Below, one piece after another: positions 53,700 through 63,225 of a DNA stretch of 64,000 bases; the first letter of the stretch is position 1, and every line of letters begins with the position of its first letter. Made by a program: the position numbers and the translations under genes. The notes below the pieces were generated by a model. That model worked only from the letters and a program-made list of their open reading frames with translations. It did not search any database and was not told where the DNA came from. The stretch spans positions 106,716 through 170,715 of the forward strand of contig CALSRC010000008.1 in the NCBI GenBank assembly GCA_943788645.1, given 5' to 3'. This DNA is from UA16 sp002292325 (GTDB taxonomy: Bacteria > Bacteroidota > Bacteroidia > Flavobacteriales_D > Sanyastnellaceae).

Positions 53700-54350
53700 A
53701 TGGAACATTTAATCGCACCCTCCATTTTAGCGGCAGACTTTGCCAACCTACAAAAGGATGTAGAACTTGTCAATGACTCCGAAGCAGATTGGTTTCACTT
53801 GGATGTGATGGACGGTGTTTTTGTCCCAAACATCAGCTTTGGCATGCCGGTGATTAAAGCGATAGCACGTCACGCGAAGAAGCCATTGGATGTTCATTTG
53901 ATGATTGTGGATCCAGATCGGTACCTCCAGGAGTTCTGTGACATAGGAGCGAACGTATTGACCGTGCATTACGAGGCTTGCGCGCATTTACATCGGACAT
54001 TGACCGCCATCCGCGACTTGGGTATGAAAGCCGGAGTCGCCTTGAATCCGCATACGCCAGTTCACGTTTTGCAAGACATCATTCAACATGTTGACTTGGT
54101 GTGCCTCATGTCAGTAAACCCTGGTTTTGGGGGGCAGTCGTTCATAGAGCATACCTACAAAAAAGTTCGAGATTTGCGTGATCTCGGAAAGGGGGTGAAT
54201 GACAAATTGCTCATTGAAATAGACGGTGGTGTGGGAAAAAACAATTGGCAAAAGCTGGTGCAGGCTGGTGCAGATGTGCTCGTTGCTGGTTCGTCTACTT
54301 TTAACGCAAACGACCCACAGGCTGCAATTCGAGAGATGAAAGGGAACTAA
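53700..54350 (+). CDS. rpe: Ribulose-phosphate 3-epimerase
   Basis: A 216-residue TIM-barrel epimerase of the pentose-phosphate pathway. The ATG at 53700 gives MEHLIAPSILAADFANLQKD; the frame from 53637 lies inside coaE's 5' region. Metal ligands and catalytic Asp are in WFHLDVMDGVFVPNISFG, VHLMI, CLMSVNPGFGGQSFI and IEIDGGVGKNN, followed by GADVLVAGSSTFNAN. Normal length. It converges on clpS with 3 nt between. Confidence 0.95.
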   Translation: MEHLIAPSILAADFANLQKDVELVNDSEADWFHLDVMDGVFVPNISFGMPVIKAIARHAKKPLDVHLMIVDPDRYLQEFCDIGANVLTVHYEACAHLHRTLTAIRDLGMKAGVALNPHTPVHVLQDIIQHVDLVCLMSVNPGFGGQSFIEHTYKKVRDLRDLGKGVNDKLLIEIDGGVGKNNWQKLVQAGADVLVAGSSTFNANDPQAAIREMKGN

Positions 54351-54353
54351 GCG

Positions 54354-54689
54354 TTACGCTTCAATTTCTGCGGTCAAATCCGCCTCAAGTAGAACCGAGC
54401 ACTTAGGCTCAAGCTCGTCATAGGTGCCGCTCAATACAGCACATTTTCCTTTGAAATGAACCATGAGTGCGCATTGCTCTGCTTGCATTGAATCGTGGTC
54501 GCAAACGGCAACGAGCATATTGATGACGTGATCAAACGTATTGTGTTCATCATTGTACAGAACGAGGTTGAACCCTTCGCTTTCTAACGTGTCGAGCAAC
54601 GAGTCGCTCTGAACCTGCTCCTCTGTTGAGGATTGGAGGTTCGGAGTATCAAATTGAATCCGTTGGGTTTGCGGTGTTTGAACACTCAT
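54354..54689 (-). CDS. clpS: ClpS-type ATP-dependent Clp protease adaptor
   Basis: A 111-residue adaptor. A variable N-terminal arm of about 40 residues precedes the conserved core NLVLYNDEHNTFDHVINMLV, QAEQCALMVHFKGKCAVLSG and LEPKCSVLLEADLTAEIEA. The ATG at 54689 gives MSVQTPQTQRIQFDTPNLQS; the frame from 54722 adds 11 residues. ClpS recognises N-degrons and hands them to ClpAP or ClpCP. Confidence 0.9.
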   Translation of the reverse strand: MSVQTPQTQRIQFDTPNLQSSTEEQVQSDSLLDTLESEGFNLVLYNDEHNTFDHVINMLVAVCDHDSMQAEQCALMVHFKGKCAVLSGTYDELEPKCSVLLEADLTAEIEA

Positions 54690-54764
54690 GGTGCGAAAAT
54701 AATAGAATGCTCCAAGATTCATAACATGGAATGAACAAAAGGACGAATCAGGGGTTTTAATGGC

Positions 54765-55451
54765 ATGGTAAAAGCAAAACTTTTGGTCGTTGACGCAGAA
54801 TCAAATGAATCTGTACATTCCATGTTGGCGGAGCAAGGGTACCAAGTCCATTTGGCACGTACCCCGGAAGATACGGTACTTTCAATTTTGGAAGGGGAGC
54901 CTGAAGTTGTCATCTGGTCTGAAGGCTTGGACCACTTGACCGAATGGCAACGTGTGAAAACAGTATTGGAATCACGAAAACCATTCTTGTCTTTGTCCAC
55001 CAAGTGGTCAACCAACACGAAGCGCACGTCTCCGGAGAGAGATGTTCAATTGTCACTGGATGAAACCACACCTGTTACCAGCGCAGAGGGACTCATATCA
55101 CGACTCGAATCTTTGGCGCTGCAGCCTGCAGAAAATCAACACTTTTACACGAAAGTTGGCAATAAGTTGCGCAGGATTGACTTGGCTGATGTTCGCTACA
55201 TACAAGTAGAAGGCAAGTACAGTGCCATTCAATTGGAAAGCCGTCAATACCATGTCAAGGCCTCTTTGAAAGACCTGCTGCTCATTCTGGCATCGAAAGA
55301 TTTCGTTCGTGTGAGCCGTAATTTTGTGGTGAACTTAAATCACATCAATCACATCGATGTGTACCAAAGCACAGTGCACATCGGGGGAGAAGACGTTCCT
55401 GTTAGCAGAACGTACAAAGAGAACCTGATGAAAAATGTCCGCTTACTTTAA
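54765..55451 (+). CDS. LytTR-type transcriptional regulator with degenerate receiver
   Basis: A 228-residue regulator. The N-terminal receiver-like part (KAKLLVVDAESNESVHSMLA ... EPEVVIWSEGLD ... PFLSLSTKWS, about 4-90) has the fold pattern, but the phospho-acceptor Asp after beta-3 is absent (IWSEGLD) and the acidic pair is reduced to DA. The LytTR DNA-binding domain is at about 125-225 (FYTKVGNKLRRIDLADVRYI, VEGKYSAIQLES, FVRVSRNFVVNLNHINHI, VPVSRTYKENLMKNVRLL). It stands between clpS and glnS. No histidine kinase lies near. Confidence 0.9.
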   Translation: MVKAKLLVVDAESNESVHSMLAEQGYQVHLARTPEDTVLSILEGEPEVVIWSEGLDHLTEWQRVKTVLESRKPFLSLSTKWSTNTKRTSPERDVQLSLDETTPVTSAEGLISRLESLALQPAENQHFYTKVGNKLRRIDLADVRYIQVEGKYSAIQLESRQYHVKASLKDLLLILASKDFVRVSRNFVVNLNHINHIDVYQSTVHIGGEDVPVSRTYKENLMKNVRLL

Positions 55452-55498
55452 AAGGTAATTCCATTTAATTCGATGCGCTAGGAGTTAAATTTGCGTCC

Positions 55499-57181
55499 AT
55501 GGGAAAACCAGATATGGCGCAGGACGAGAAGGAGAAGCGTCCACTTCACTTTATTGAACAAAAGATTGAAGCGGATATTGCAGCAGGTAAGCACGGAGGT
55601 GCTGTATTGACCAGGTTCCCGCCAGAGCCCAACGGATACCTGCACATCGGTCATGCCAAAGCCATTTGTGTCAGTTTCGGGCTAGCCGCCAAGTACGGAG
55701 GCAAAACAAACCTTCGTTTTGATGATACCAATCCTGAGAAGGAAAGCACAGAATACGTCGATGCAATCCGAAAGGACATTGCCTGGTTGCAATTTGAATG
55801 GAATGGAGGAGAGTATTACACCAGTGATTACTTCGAGCAACTTTACGATTTTGCGTGCAAACTCATCCTTCGAGGCAATGCATATGTAGACGATCAATCA
55901 TCTGAGGACATGGCCGCTCAAAAGGGTGCACCTGGCCAACCTGGCCAAAACAGTCCGTTTCGTGACAGAAGTCCAGAGGAAAACCTTCGGCTATTTGAAG
56001 AAATGAAATCCGGTGATTGCGAAGAGGGGTCACGTGTTTTGAGGGCCAAAATCGATATGGGCCATGATAACATGTTGATGCGAGATCCCATTATTTACCG
56101 GATCAAATTTGTCGAGCATCACCGAACTGGGCGGGATTGGGTCATTTATCCGATGTATGATTTTGCGCACGGCCAATCGGATTCCATTGAGCACATCACG
56201 CATAGCTTGTGTTCGCTTGAATTCGAAAACCATCGACCGTTGTACAATTGGTTCATTCAGACGCTGGGTATTTATCCGACCGAACAAACTGAATTTGCTC
56301 GACTTAATTTGAATTACACCATCATGTCGAAGCGAAAGCTCTTGCGTTTGGTGGAAGAAGGAGCAGTGGATGGATGGGATGATCCTCGGATGCCGACCAT
56401 TTCGGGATTGCGCAGAAGAGGGTACACGCCGGAGAGCATACGGGTCTTTGCTGACCGTGTGGGTGTGGCTAAGCGGAACAATGTCATCGATGTGAGTTTA
56501 TTGGAATGGTCATTGCGGGATGATTTGAATCGCCGCGCTCCGCGTGTTATGGCGGTTCTTAATCCCATCAAATTAGTCGTTTTGAACTATCCTGAAGGTG
56601 AGAGTGAATGGCTGGAAACGGTGAACAACCCAGAAGACGAATCCGCTGGTACGCGTGAAGTTCCATTTGGAAGGGAACTATGGATGGAGGCGGATGATTT
56701 TAAAATTGAAGTCAATAAAAAATGGTTTCGCTTGGCACCGGGTCGGGTGGTAAGGCTCAAGTCGGCCTACATCGTAGAATATGTCGATCACTTGACCGAC
56801 GAAGCGGGCAACGTCACAGAGGTACACGTCAACTACATTCAGAACAGTCGCAGCGGTCAAGATGTATCAGGCGTGAAGGCCAAAGGGACATTGCACTGGG
56901 TTTCCCGGTCTCATGCCATTGATGCTGAGGTGAGATTGTATGATAGGTTGTTCAATGAATCGGATCCAGAGGCTTCAGGTGACTTCATGGATGCATTGAA
57001 CGAGGACAGCCTTCAAATTAAATCCAAGTGCAAATTAGAGCCGTCACTCGCGAATGCACAAACAGGAACAGTATACCAGTTTACACGACTGGGTTATTTT
57101 ACAATTGATTCAAAATACAGTGTTCCCAGTGGACTTGTATTCAATAGAGCTGTTACCCTCAAAGACGGTTGGAAGGGTTAA
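55499..57181 (+). CDS. glnS: Glutamine-tRNA ligase
   Basis: A 560-residue class I aminoacyl-tRNA synthetase charging tRNA-Gln directly. The HIGH motif is in PPEPNGYLHIGHAKAICVSF (about 40-60), the KMSKS-like motif in NYTIMSKRKLLRLVEEG (about 278), and GWDDPRMPTISGLRRRGYTP and the two C-terminal beta-barrels (KGTLHWVSRSHAIDAEVRLY) are present. It begins at the ATG at 55499 (MGKPDMAQDEKEKRPLHFIE). Its stop overlaps the stop of cca on the other strand by 3 bases. Confidence 0.96.
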   Translation: MGKPDMAQDEKEKRPLHFIEQKIEADIAAGKHGGAVLTRFPPEPNGYLHIGHAKAICVSFGLAAKYGGKTNLRFDDTNPEKESTEYVDAIRKDIAWLQFEWNGGEYYTSDYFEQLYDFACKLILRGNAYVDDQSSEDMAAQKGAPGQPGQNSPFRDRSPEENLRLFEEMKSGDCEEGSRVLRAKIDMGHDNMLMRDPIIYRIKFVEHHRTGRDWVIYPMYDFAHGQSDSIEHITHSLCSLEFENHRPLYNWFIQTLGIYPTEQTEFARLNLNYTIMSKRKLLRLVEEGAVDGWDDPRMPTISGLRRRGYTPESIRVFADRVGVAKRNNVIDVSLLEWSLRDDLNRRAPRVMAVLNPIKLVVLNYPEGESEWLETVNNPEDESAGTREVPFGRELWMEADDFKIEVNKKWFRLAPGRVVRLKSAYIVEYVDHLTDEAGNVTEVHVNYIQNSRSGQDVSGVKAKGTLHWVSRSHAIDAEVRLYDRLFNESDPEASGDFMDALNEDSLQIKSKCKLEPSLANAQTGTVYQFTRLGYFTIDSKYSVPSGLVFNRAVTLKDGWKG

Positions 57182-58593
57182 TGATCTGCCGGGGACAGTC
57201 CCATTTCAGCGGCCAATTCGAGCATGAGAGTTTTTGCAGCGGTGGGATCATTGGGGATTCGACCGTCTAGAATGGCCTCTTTGATGGCGTTTTTCAAATC
57301 GCCGATTGGTTTGCTAGGTGGGATTCCAAACGTCTCCATGATTTCTTCCCCAGATACGGGTGGCTGAAAATTTCGGAGGTGGTCTTTTTCTTCCACATCG
57401 CGCAGCTTTTCCAAGACGACATCATAATTGGCGAGGTACCGCTTGACCCTCGATTCATTTTTGGAAGTGATGTCCGCGCGGCAAAGAATCATTAGTGCAT
57501 CGATGTCGTCACCTGCGTCGAAGAGCAATCTTCGAACAGCGCTGTCTGTGATTTGATTCTTTGTTAAAGCAATCGGACGCAAATGCAGTAGAACCAGTTT
57601 TTGGACGAATTTCATCTTTTGATCCAAAGGCAACTTCATGCGCTTGAAAATCTTCGGGACCATCCGAGCGCCGCGATCTTCATGTCCATGAAAAGTCCAA
57701 CCGTGATTCTTTTGAAACCTTTTTGTAGCAGGTTTGGCGATGTCATGTAGGATCGCAGCCCACCTCAGCCACAAGTCCTCAGAAACTGTTGCCACATTGT
57801 CCAGCACTTCCAAGGTATGGTAAAAGTTATCTTTGTGTCCGATACCTTCTTTGATATCCACTCCCTTTAACTTGGTCATCTCAGGAAACACGAGCTCCAA
57901 TAATCCGCATTTATCGAGCAACTTGAACCCAATCGATGGCCGTGCGCTTAGGATTATTTTGTGTAATTCGGTATGGATACGCTCTTGGGTAATGATGTCA
58001 ATGCGATGGGCATTTTTTCGAATGGATTCAAGGTTGGACTCCGTAATCCTGAAATTCAGCTGGGTCGCAAATCGAATGGCGCGGAGCATTCGCAGAGGAT
58101 CGTCCCCAAATGTTATATCGGGATCAAGCGGTGTCTGGATGCAACGATTTTCTAAATCACGAATGCCGTCAAATGGATCGATGAGATCGCCAAATGAGTG
58201 TGCATTCAGACTCAAGGCGAGTGCATTGATCGTAAAGTCGCGGCGGTTTTGATCATCTTCAATGGTCCCGTCTTCGACAATGGGATTTCGGCTTCCCCGC
58301 TCATAGGATTCTTTCCGAGCTCCAACGAATTCAACTTCCCAATCGTTGTAGCGAAACATTGCGGTGCCAAAGTTCTTGAATACCGTAACTTTTCCCGCCT
58401 TTAGCGCGTCGGCTGACTTTTTAGCAAGCTCTATGCCACTTCCTTCCACAACAACATCGATGTCCTTGCACCGTCTTTGGAGCATTAAATCTCGAACAAA
58501 TCCACCAATGGCAAACGCATGCTTTCCCTCTGCATCAGCAATTTCCCCTATGGTTTTGAACAGGGGATGATTAAGGTGAGCTGCGTAATTCAT
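57178..58593 (-). CDS. cca: CCA tRNA nucleotidyltransferase (HD-type)
   Basis: A 471-residue enzyme that builds or repairs the CCA end of tRNAs. The ATG at 58593 gives MNYAAHLNHPLFKTIGEIAD. Class II nucleotidyltransferase motifs are GGFVRDLMLQ and KDIDVVV, the flexible RRDFTIN block and DDPLRMLRAIRFATQL; an HD domain (RWAAILHDIAKPATKRF, HGHEDRGARMV) follows. One uninterrupted frame joins it to the preceding sua5 region, but this comes from a frame break inside sua5. It is therefore listed as its own gene, 44 nt downstream of sua5's true stop. Confidence 0.95.
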   Translation of the reverse strand: MNYAAHLNHPLFKTIGEIADAEGKHAFAIGGFVRDLMLQRRCKDIDVVVEGSGIELAKKSADALKAGKVTVFKNFGTAMFRYNDWEVEFVGARKESYERGSRNPIVEDGTIEDDQNRRDFTINALALSLNAHSFGDLIDPFDGIRDLENRCIQTPLDPDITFGDDPLRMLRAIRFATQLNFRITESNLESIRKNAHRIDIITQERIHTELHKIILSARPSIGFKLLDKCGLLELVFPEMTKLKGVDIKEGIGHKDNFYHTLEVLDNVATVSEDLWLRWAAILHDIAKPATKRFQKNHGWTFHGHEDRGARMVPKIFKRMKLPLDQKMKFVQKLVLLHLRPIALTKNQITDSAVRRLLFDAGDDIDALMILCRADITSKNESRVKRYLANYDVVLEKLRDVEEKDHLRNFQPPVSGEEIMETFGIPPSKPIGDLKNAIKEAILDGRIPNDPTAAKTLMLELAAEMGLSPADH

Positions 58594-58637
58594 CGGCGTA
58601 TTGGAATCACCTGCAAAGGTATTCGATTCATGCCACG

Positions 58638-59205
58638 TTAGCTTCGAAGAATTTCGATGCGCCCATGTTCGTCGAATTGAACGAGCAAGGATGGTGGTCC
58701 AGCGTGTGTTGATGCTCCCATGATATTGGGCGGTATGATCGACCATATCCAAAAGACGCGGCTGGATTTCGTTGAACTGGCGAGGGGTTGGTTGCCCCGA
58801 AAAATTGGCGCTTGTAGATGCCAAAGGCTTGCCCAACCCTTGGATTAAAAACTGCAAATAGGGGTCTTCAACCATTCGGACGGCAATCGATCCGTTGGCA
58901 CGAACCATGCCCTGTGCAAATTCAAATGGACATTGTGCGGTTAACTGTCCTATCAGCGTGATCGGTCGATCGCTGACTTCTAACAATTCCCACGCTGCAT
59001 CGGGTAAATTGGGAATCAACTGTTCCAAGAGGCGCTCGGAGTCAATCAACATGAGCAGTGATTCGCCCGGATCTCGCCCTTTGATATCGAATGTTTTGGC
59101 GACTGCTGAAGCATTTGTTGAATCGGCAGCGAGTCCCCAAACAGTGTCTGTAGGATGCAGGACGACACCACCGCTGCGGAGTGTTCGAACGGTTTTCAAC
59201 CGCAT
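58638..59205 (-). CDS. tsaC: L-threonylcarbamoyladenylate synthase, frameshifted near its end
   Basis: A Sua5/YciO/YrdC domain protein of about 190 residues that makes threonylcarbamoyl-AMP for tRNA t6A37. The N-terminus has LRSGGVVLHPTDTVWGLAAD, FDIKGRDPGESLLMLID, RANGSIAVRMVEDPYLQFLI and GKPLASTSANFSGQPTP. After DHTAQYH, one G must be removed at 58717-58719; the frame then reads GASTHAGPPSLLVQFDEHGR and stops at 58638, a normal Sua5 end. Without the repair the reading frame runs into cca. t6A is the substrate of MtaB, encoded at 11893-13206. Confidence 0.9.
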
Positions 59206-59228
59206 CTGAATGCCAAAGTGGTTTTCGC

Positions 59229-60193
59229 TTAGGCATGGATGCTATTCTCGGCAATCCATTGACTCACGGCTTCATGTATTTCTTGCTCTAGTGACTCCGT
59301 CTCTTGTTTTAGAAAAGGCTGACCCGTGACTTGCTCATACAAACCGATGTACCGCTGGCTTACTTTTTCAATAAATTCAGGGGGCATTGCAGGCATGATT
59401 TGCCCATCTAGTCCCATGAAATCATGCTCCATAAGCCACTCGCGTACGAATTCCTTGCTCAATTGCTTTTGATTTTCATTCGACTCTTGGCGCTCCTGAT
59501 ATCCTTCTTTTATGAAATACCGCGAACTGTCGGGTGTATGGATTTCATCAATGAGAAACAGCTGTCCGTTCTTGAGGCCAAACTCGTACTTCGTGTCAAC
59601 CAATATCAGTCCTTGTTTGGATGCCATGTCGGTTCCGCGAGCGAAAAGTGCTCTTGTCGTGGACTCCAACTCGGCATAAAGTTCTTGCGATACCAAGCCG
59701 CGCTGGATTATTTTCTGCCTTGCTAATGTCCTCATCATGTCCTTCGTCCGCTTTTGTCGCAGGCGTAATGATCGGTTCGGGAAATCGATCGTGCTCTGAC
59801 ATTCCATCCGGCATTGCAACTCCACATAGCGTGCGAGTTCCCGACTTGTAAGTTCGCCAAAGCATGACCTGTGAGGTAGCCGCGAATGACCATTTCAAGT
59901 CGGATAGGCTCACACTTGTGACCAATGGTGACCTGTGGATGGGGCGTTGCAATTTTTCCAAGTAGGCACGATGTCCGCTACGGCATCGAGAAAATAACTG
60001 GCAATGCCATTCAGTACCTTGACCTTTGAATGGAATGGGTTCGGGTAAGACGACGTCGAATGCGCTGATTCGGTCAGAAACCACTGCGACGATGCGGTCA
60101 CCAAGTATGGTGTACATATCCCTGACCTTACCATGATAAGCATGGGTTTGCTTTGGAAATTGGAAATCAGAATGAAACAAATGTTTTACTCAT
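59229..60193 (-). CDS. purC: Phosphoribosylaminoimidazole-succinocarboxamide synthase, several frame breaks
   Basis: SAICAR synthase of purine synthesis. The full protein (about 315 residues) is found across three frames. The proposed ATG at 60193 overlaps the phoH stop (ATGA) and gives MSKT; an extra base at 60179-60181 then leads to LFHSDFQFPKQTHAYHGKVR. Further extra bases at 60017-60018, 59953-59957, 59859-59861 and 59711-59714 separate FKGQVLNGIASYFLDAVADI, KIATPHPQVTIGHKCEPIRL, WRTYKSGTRTLCGVAMPDG and IIQRGLVSQELYAELESTTR. The end (KYEFGLKNGQLFLIDEIHTP, EFVREWLMEHDFMGLDGQ) is intact. All five look like extra bases in short homopolymers. Confidence 0.93.
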
Positions 60194-61195
60194 GATGGCG
60201 TAGAATCAGATCGGGAGTCGGTGGATTGAAGTGATGATCGTGTATCGTGCTCCGTATCGGCTTTTTCAAATGCTTGAATCACCGCTTTGACCAAGCGGTG
60301 CCGAATGACATCACTTCCGTCCAATTCAATGAACGAGATGCCAGGAATTCCTTTCAAAAATCGATTGGCGTATTTAAGGTCCAGATGCTTGCTTCCGAGG
60401 GAGGTCAATTTGCGTTGCATCCCCGGTAATGACAAACTTGGCGTCTTTTCCCATGCGAGTGAGAAACATCTTGATTTGCGCAACAGTCGTATTCTGCGCC
60501 TCGTCCAGTATGACAAAGGCTTTATCAAGGGTACGTCCACGCATAAAGGCCAAAGGCGCAATCTCGATGACCCCTTTTTCCAGATAATCGGCTACTTTAT
60601 CAAAAGGAAGCATGTCCGTCAACGCATCATAAAGAGGTTGCAAATACGGATCGAGCTTTTCTTTGAGATCGCCCGGAAGAAACCCGAGGTTTTCACCTGC
60701 CTCGACTGCAGGGCGGGTGAGGATGATTTTTTTCACCCTTTTATCCTTCAAGGCTGCGACGGCCATGGCCACCGCTGTATATGTCTTGCCAGTACCTGCA
60801 GGGCCTATTGCAAAAACCATGTCGTCTGAACGTATGGAGTCAACAAGTCGCTGCTGGTTCGGAGTTCTCGCTGTAATTCGATTGCCGCCGGGACCATAAA
60901 CCAGGGTGTCATCTTTGATTGATTGGGCCTTCAGGTTGGATTCATCTTCCCCCACAAGGCGATGCACATCGTCTTCTTTCAAATCATTGTAACGTTGGAT
61001 GTGCCAAAGAATCATGCGCATCACTTCGTCGAAGCGACCCATGTCTTCAACAGAGCCCGATGCCGACACGATTTCTCCACGCGCTACAAGGTGCAAGGTG
61101 GGAAAGTGGGATTTTAACGCGCGCCAATTCAGATTGTCTACGCCTAAAAACACCAACGGATCAACACCTTGGATGGATATCTCTTTCTTTTGCAT
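60190..61195 (-). CDS. phoH: PhoH family ATPase, one frame break
   Basis: A PhoH-like P-loop protein of about 335 residues. The ATG at 61195 gives MQKKEISIQGVDPLVFLGVD. ATPase motifs are FAIGPAGTGKTYTAVAMAV (Walker A), ILTRPAVEAGENLGFLPGDL, AFVILDEAQNTTVAQIKMFL (Walker B) and KFVITGDATQIDLPRKQASG. After this an extra C at 60378-60379 shifts the frame; repair continues with LKYANRFLKGIPGISFIELD and SDVIRHRLVKAVIQAF to the stop at 60190. Function is linked to RNA metabolism; exact role open. It is the gene before purC. Confidence 0.93.
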
Positions 61196-61231
61196 ATGCG
61201 GATACAAAAATAGGTTTCTCACCTTTGCAAA

Positions 61232-62052
61232 ATGCCGATCGTAACACTAACATCTGACTTTGGGTTAAGCAGTCACTATTCTGCCATCCTAAAAGGAGCT
61301 CTTTTACAGAGAGTTCCGGATGTTCAGGTGGTGGATATTTCGCACAAGATTCGAAAATTTGATGTGGTTGAAGCGGCTTTTGTATTGCGCTCAGTCTACC
61401 GAGAGTTCCCGGAAGGAACAATTCACATGATCTGTGTTCGCGGAGCTCAATCACCAGAAACACCTCATCGATTGGTCCTGTTGGATGGGCACTACTTCAT
61501 TGGCGCTGATACCGGAGTATTTCGTTTGATTGCTGAAACCAATCCAGAGGCCGTTTTTGATTTCTCAGGGTTGAACCTGGATGTGAATGCCCCAACTTTT
61601 CCAGAGCGAGAGGTATTTGTTCCGGCAGCAGCGCATCTTGCACGAGGCGGCCAGGCCGATTTAATTGGACGTCCGGCGGGTGACTTGAGGGAGGCGGCAC
61701 CGCGTCGAGTCAGCTATGAGCAAGACACACTTGTGGGCCATGTGGTGCACGTGGATGATTATGGGGATGTAATCACGAACATCACCAAAAAGGATTTCCT
61801 AGCGTTTGGCAAAGGACGACCTTTTGAAATTCAGCTTCGTACGAGCAGAAATGCCACATTCGGACAATTAGCGAGCACTACCAGGAGGTGCCAGTTGGGA
61901 AAGAGGTCGCCCTTTTCAATTATGCTGGTCTACTTGAAATTGCGATGAACAACCACAGCGCTCCTGGAGATCGGGGAGGGGCAGATGCTTTGCTAGGATT
62001 GAATAGAGGCCAGATCATTCGCGTGAAATTCGATGGGAATACGCTACTGTAA
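61232..62052 (+). CDS. SAM hydroxide adenosyltransferase (DUF62/chlorinase-fluorinase family), one frame break
   Basis: A protein of about 273 residues that hydrolyses S-adenosyl-L-methionine to adenosine and methionine. The N-domain has MPIVTLTSDFGLSSHYSAIL, VVDISHKIRKFDVVEAAFVL, HMICVRGAQS and DGHYFIGADTGVFRLI. After FEIQLRTSRNATFG the frame breaks; adding one A near 61866 gives QISEHYQEVPVGKEVALFNY and the stop at 62052. The C-terminal barrel (LGLNRGQIIRVKFDGNTLL) follows. The stop abuts the next gene's ATG. Residues for halide use are not discriminating here, so hydrolysis is the default call. Confidence 0.88.
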
Positions 62053-62374
62053 ATGGGAATTCTGAGGATTGTAAAAATGGAGTTTGAGCCTGCAAGCGTT
62101 CATTCGTTTGATCGTTTGTTTCATTTGAACCAAGGGAAAATCTTAGCCATGCCCGGATGCCAGCAGGTCATCCTCTTAAATGGCTCTTCCCATGATGCCG
62201 TCCGAACGACATTGAGTTGGTGGAAGGATCAAGCAGCGCTCGATGATTATCGGCACTCGGAGTTGTTCGGGATAGTATGGCCCCAAACCAAAAAAATGTT
62301 TGTCAGTGAACCTGTGGCGTGGAGTCTTGATTGGCCCTTGGACTTGGCCGATTCGCTACCTTTCCCCGTTGTAA
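62053..62374 (+). CDS. Antibiotic-biosynthesis-monooxygenase-like protein, 3' end uncertain
   Basis: The ATG follows the previous stop with no gap. It begins MGILRIVKMEFEPASVHSFD and has the ABM-type block GCQQVILLNGSSHD and WKDQAALDDYRHSELFGIVW. These small ferredoxin-like proteins precede gldF in other Bacteroidota. In the given sequence the frame reads on into gldF, and the end at AWSLDWPLDLADSLP is uncertain. A +1 TAA at 62372-62374 is a candidate stop if there is an indel just before it. Enzymatic activity is not shown. Confidence 0.7.
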
Positions 62375-62388
62375 ACTTTGCCCTTACG

Positions 62389-63225
62389 ATGATCGCACTT
62401 GCTATTAAGGAACTTCGGGCGTTTTTCTCAGCACGTTGATGGGCTATGTGGTGGTGGCCATATTTCTGCTTTTGACAGGACTGATCATGTGGGTTTTTCC
62501 TGGAGAATGGAATGTGCTTGATGCTGGACAAGCAAGTTTGGAATCGTTCTTTGTTTGGGCTCCTTGGGTCTTGATGCTCATTGTTCCAGCAATAACGATG
62601 CGGTCCTTTTTCCGAAGAAATGAGGACGGGTACCATGGAATTGTTGGCCACAAAACCTATCAGCTCGTTCGGTATTGTTTTGGCAAAGTTTTTTGGCGCA
62701 TTGGGTATTTTACTTTTTGCGTTGCTTCCCACGTTGCTTTTCATTCCCATCATTGGGCATTTAGGTCAACCACAATGGAATTTTGATCTTGGCGCCATCA
62801 AGGGAAGCTATGCCGGTCTGATTTTTATTAGTGCAGCGTACACTGCAATTGGGATAGCGATTTCGGCTCTGACTCGAAATCCATTGATGGCATTTTTAAT
62901 CACCTTATTTTTTCTCGTTATCTCCTTTATTGGCTTTTCTGCTTTAGCGAGTTTTGATTGGTTGGGGACTTGGGATTACACGTTCGCACAATTGGGAATG
63001 GATGCGCATTATCAAGCCCTGAGTAGAGGTGTGCTGACTGTAGTGGATATGGGATATTTTGTCCTGCTATCAGCGGCTTTCTTGTGGTTGGCTCAATACA
63101 CGGTACAATGCATTCATTCGAAAAACACGGGAAGCAGGCATCCAGTGGCTATTGGGCAATGGAATCATCGGCGTGGTGTTTTGGGCGATTGCATCGGTTC
63201 CATTGCAATGGGATCTTACGGATGA
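62389..63225 (+). CDS. gldF: Gliding motility ABC transporter permease GldF, two frame breaks
   Basis: A polytopic ABC-2-type permease. The ATG at 62389 starts MIALAIKELRAFFS. One base seems missing near 62428, after which TLMGYVVVAIFLLLTGLIMW continues; an extra T in the run at 62608-62612 separates VPAITMRSF from SEEMRTGTMELLATKPISSF. The rest (GIVLAKFFGALGILLFALLP and four more membrane segments) is intact. The 3' end overlaps gldG and cannot be fixed, because the given frame runs to 63225. Works with GldA (not in window) and GldG, in gliding or export. Confidence 0.9.

Noticed and set aside
57178..59205. Natural fusion of Sua5 and CCA-adding enzyme
   Set aside because: A one-base repair gives a canonical Sua5 end and a separate CCA start.
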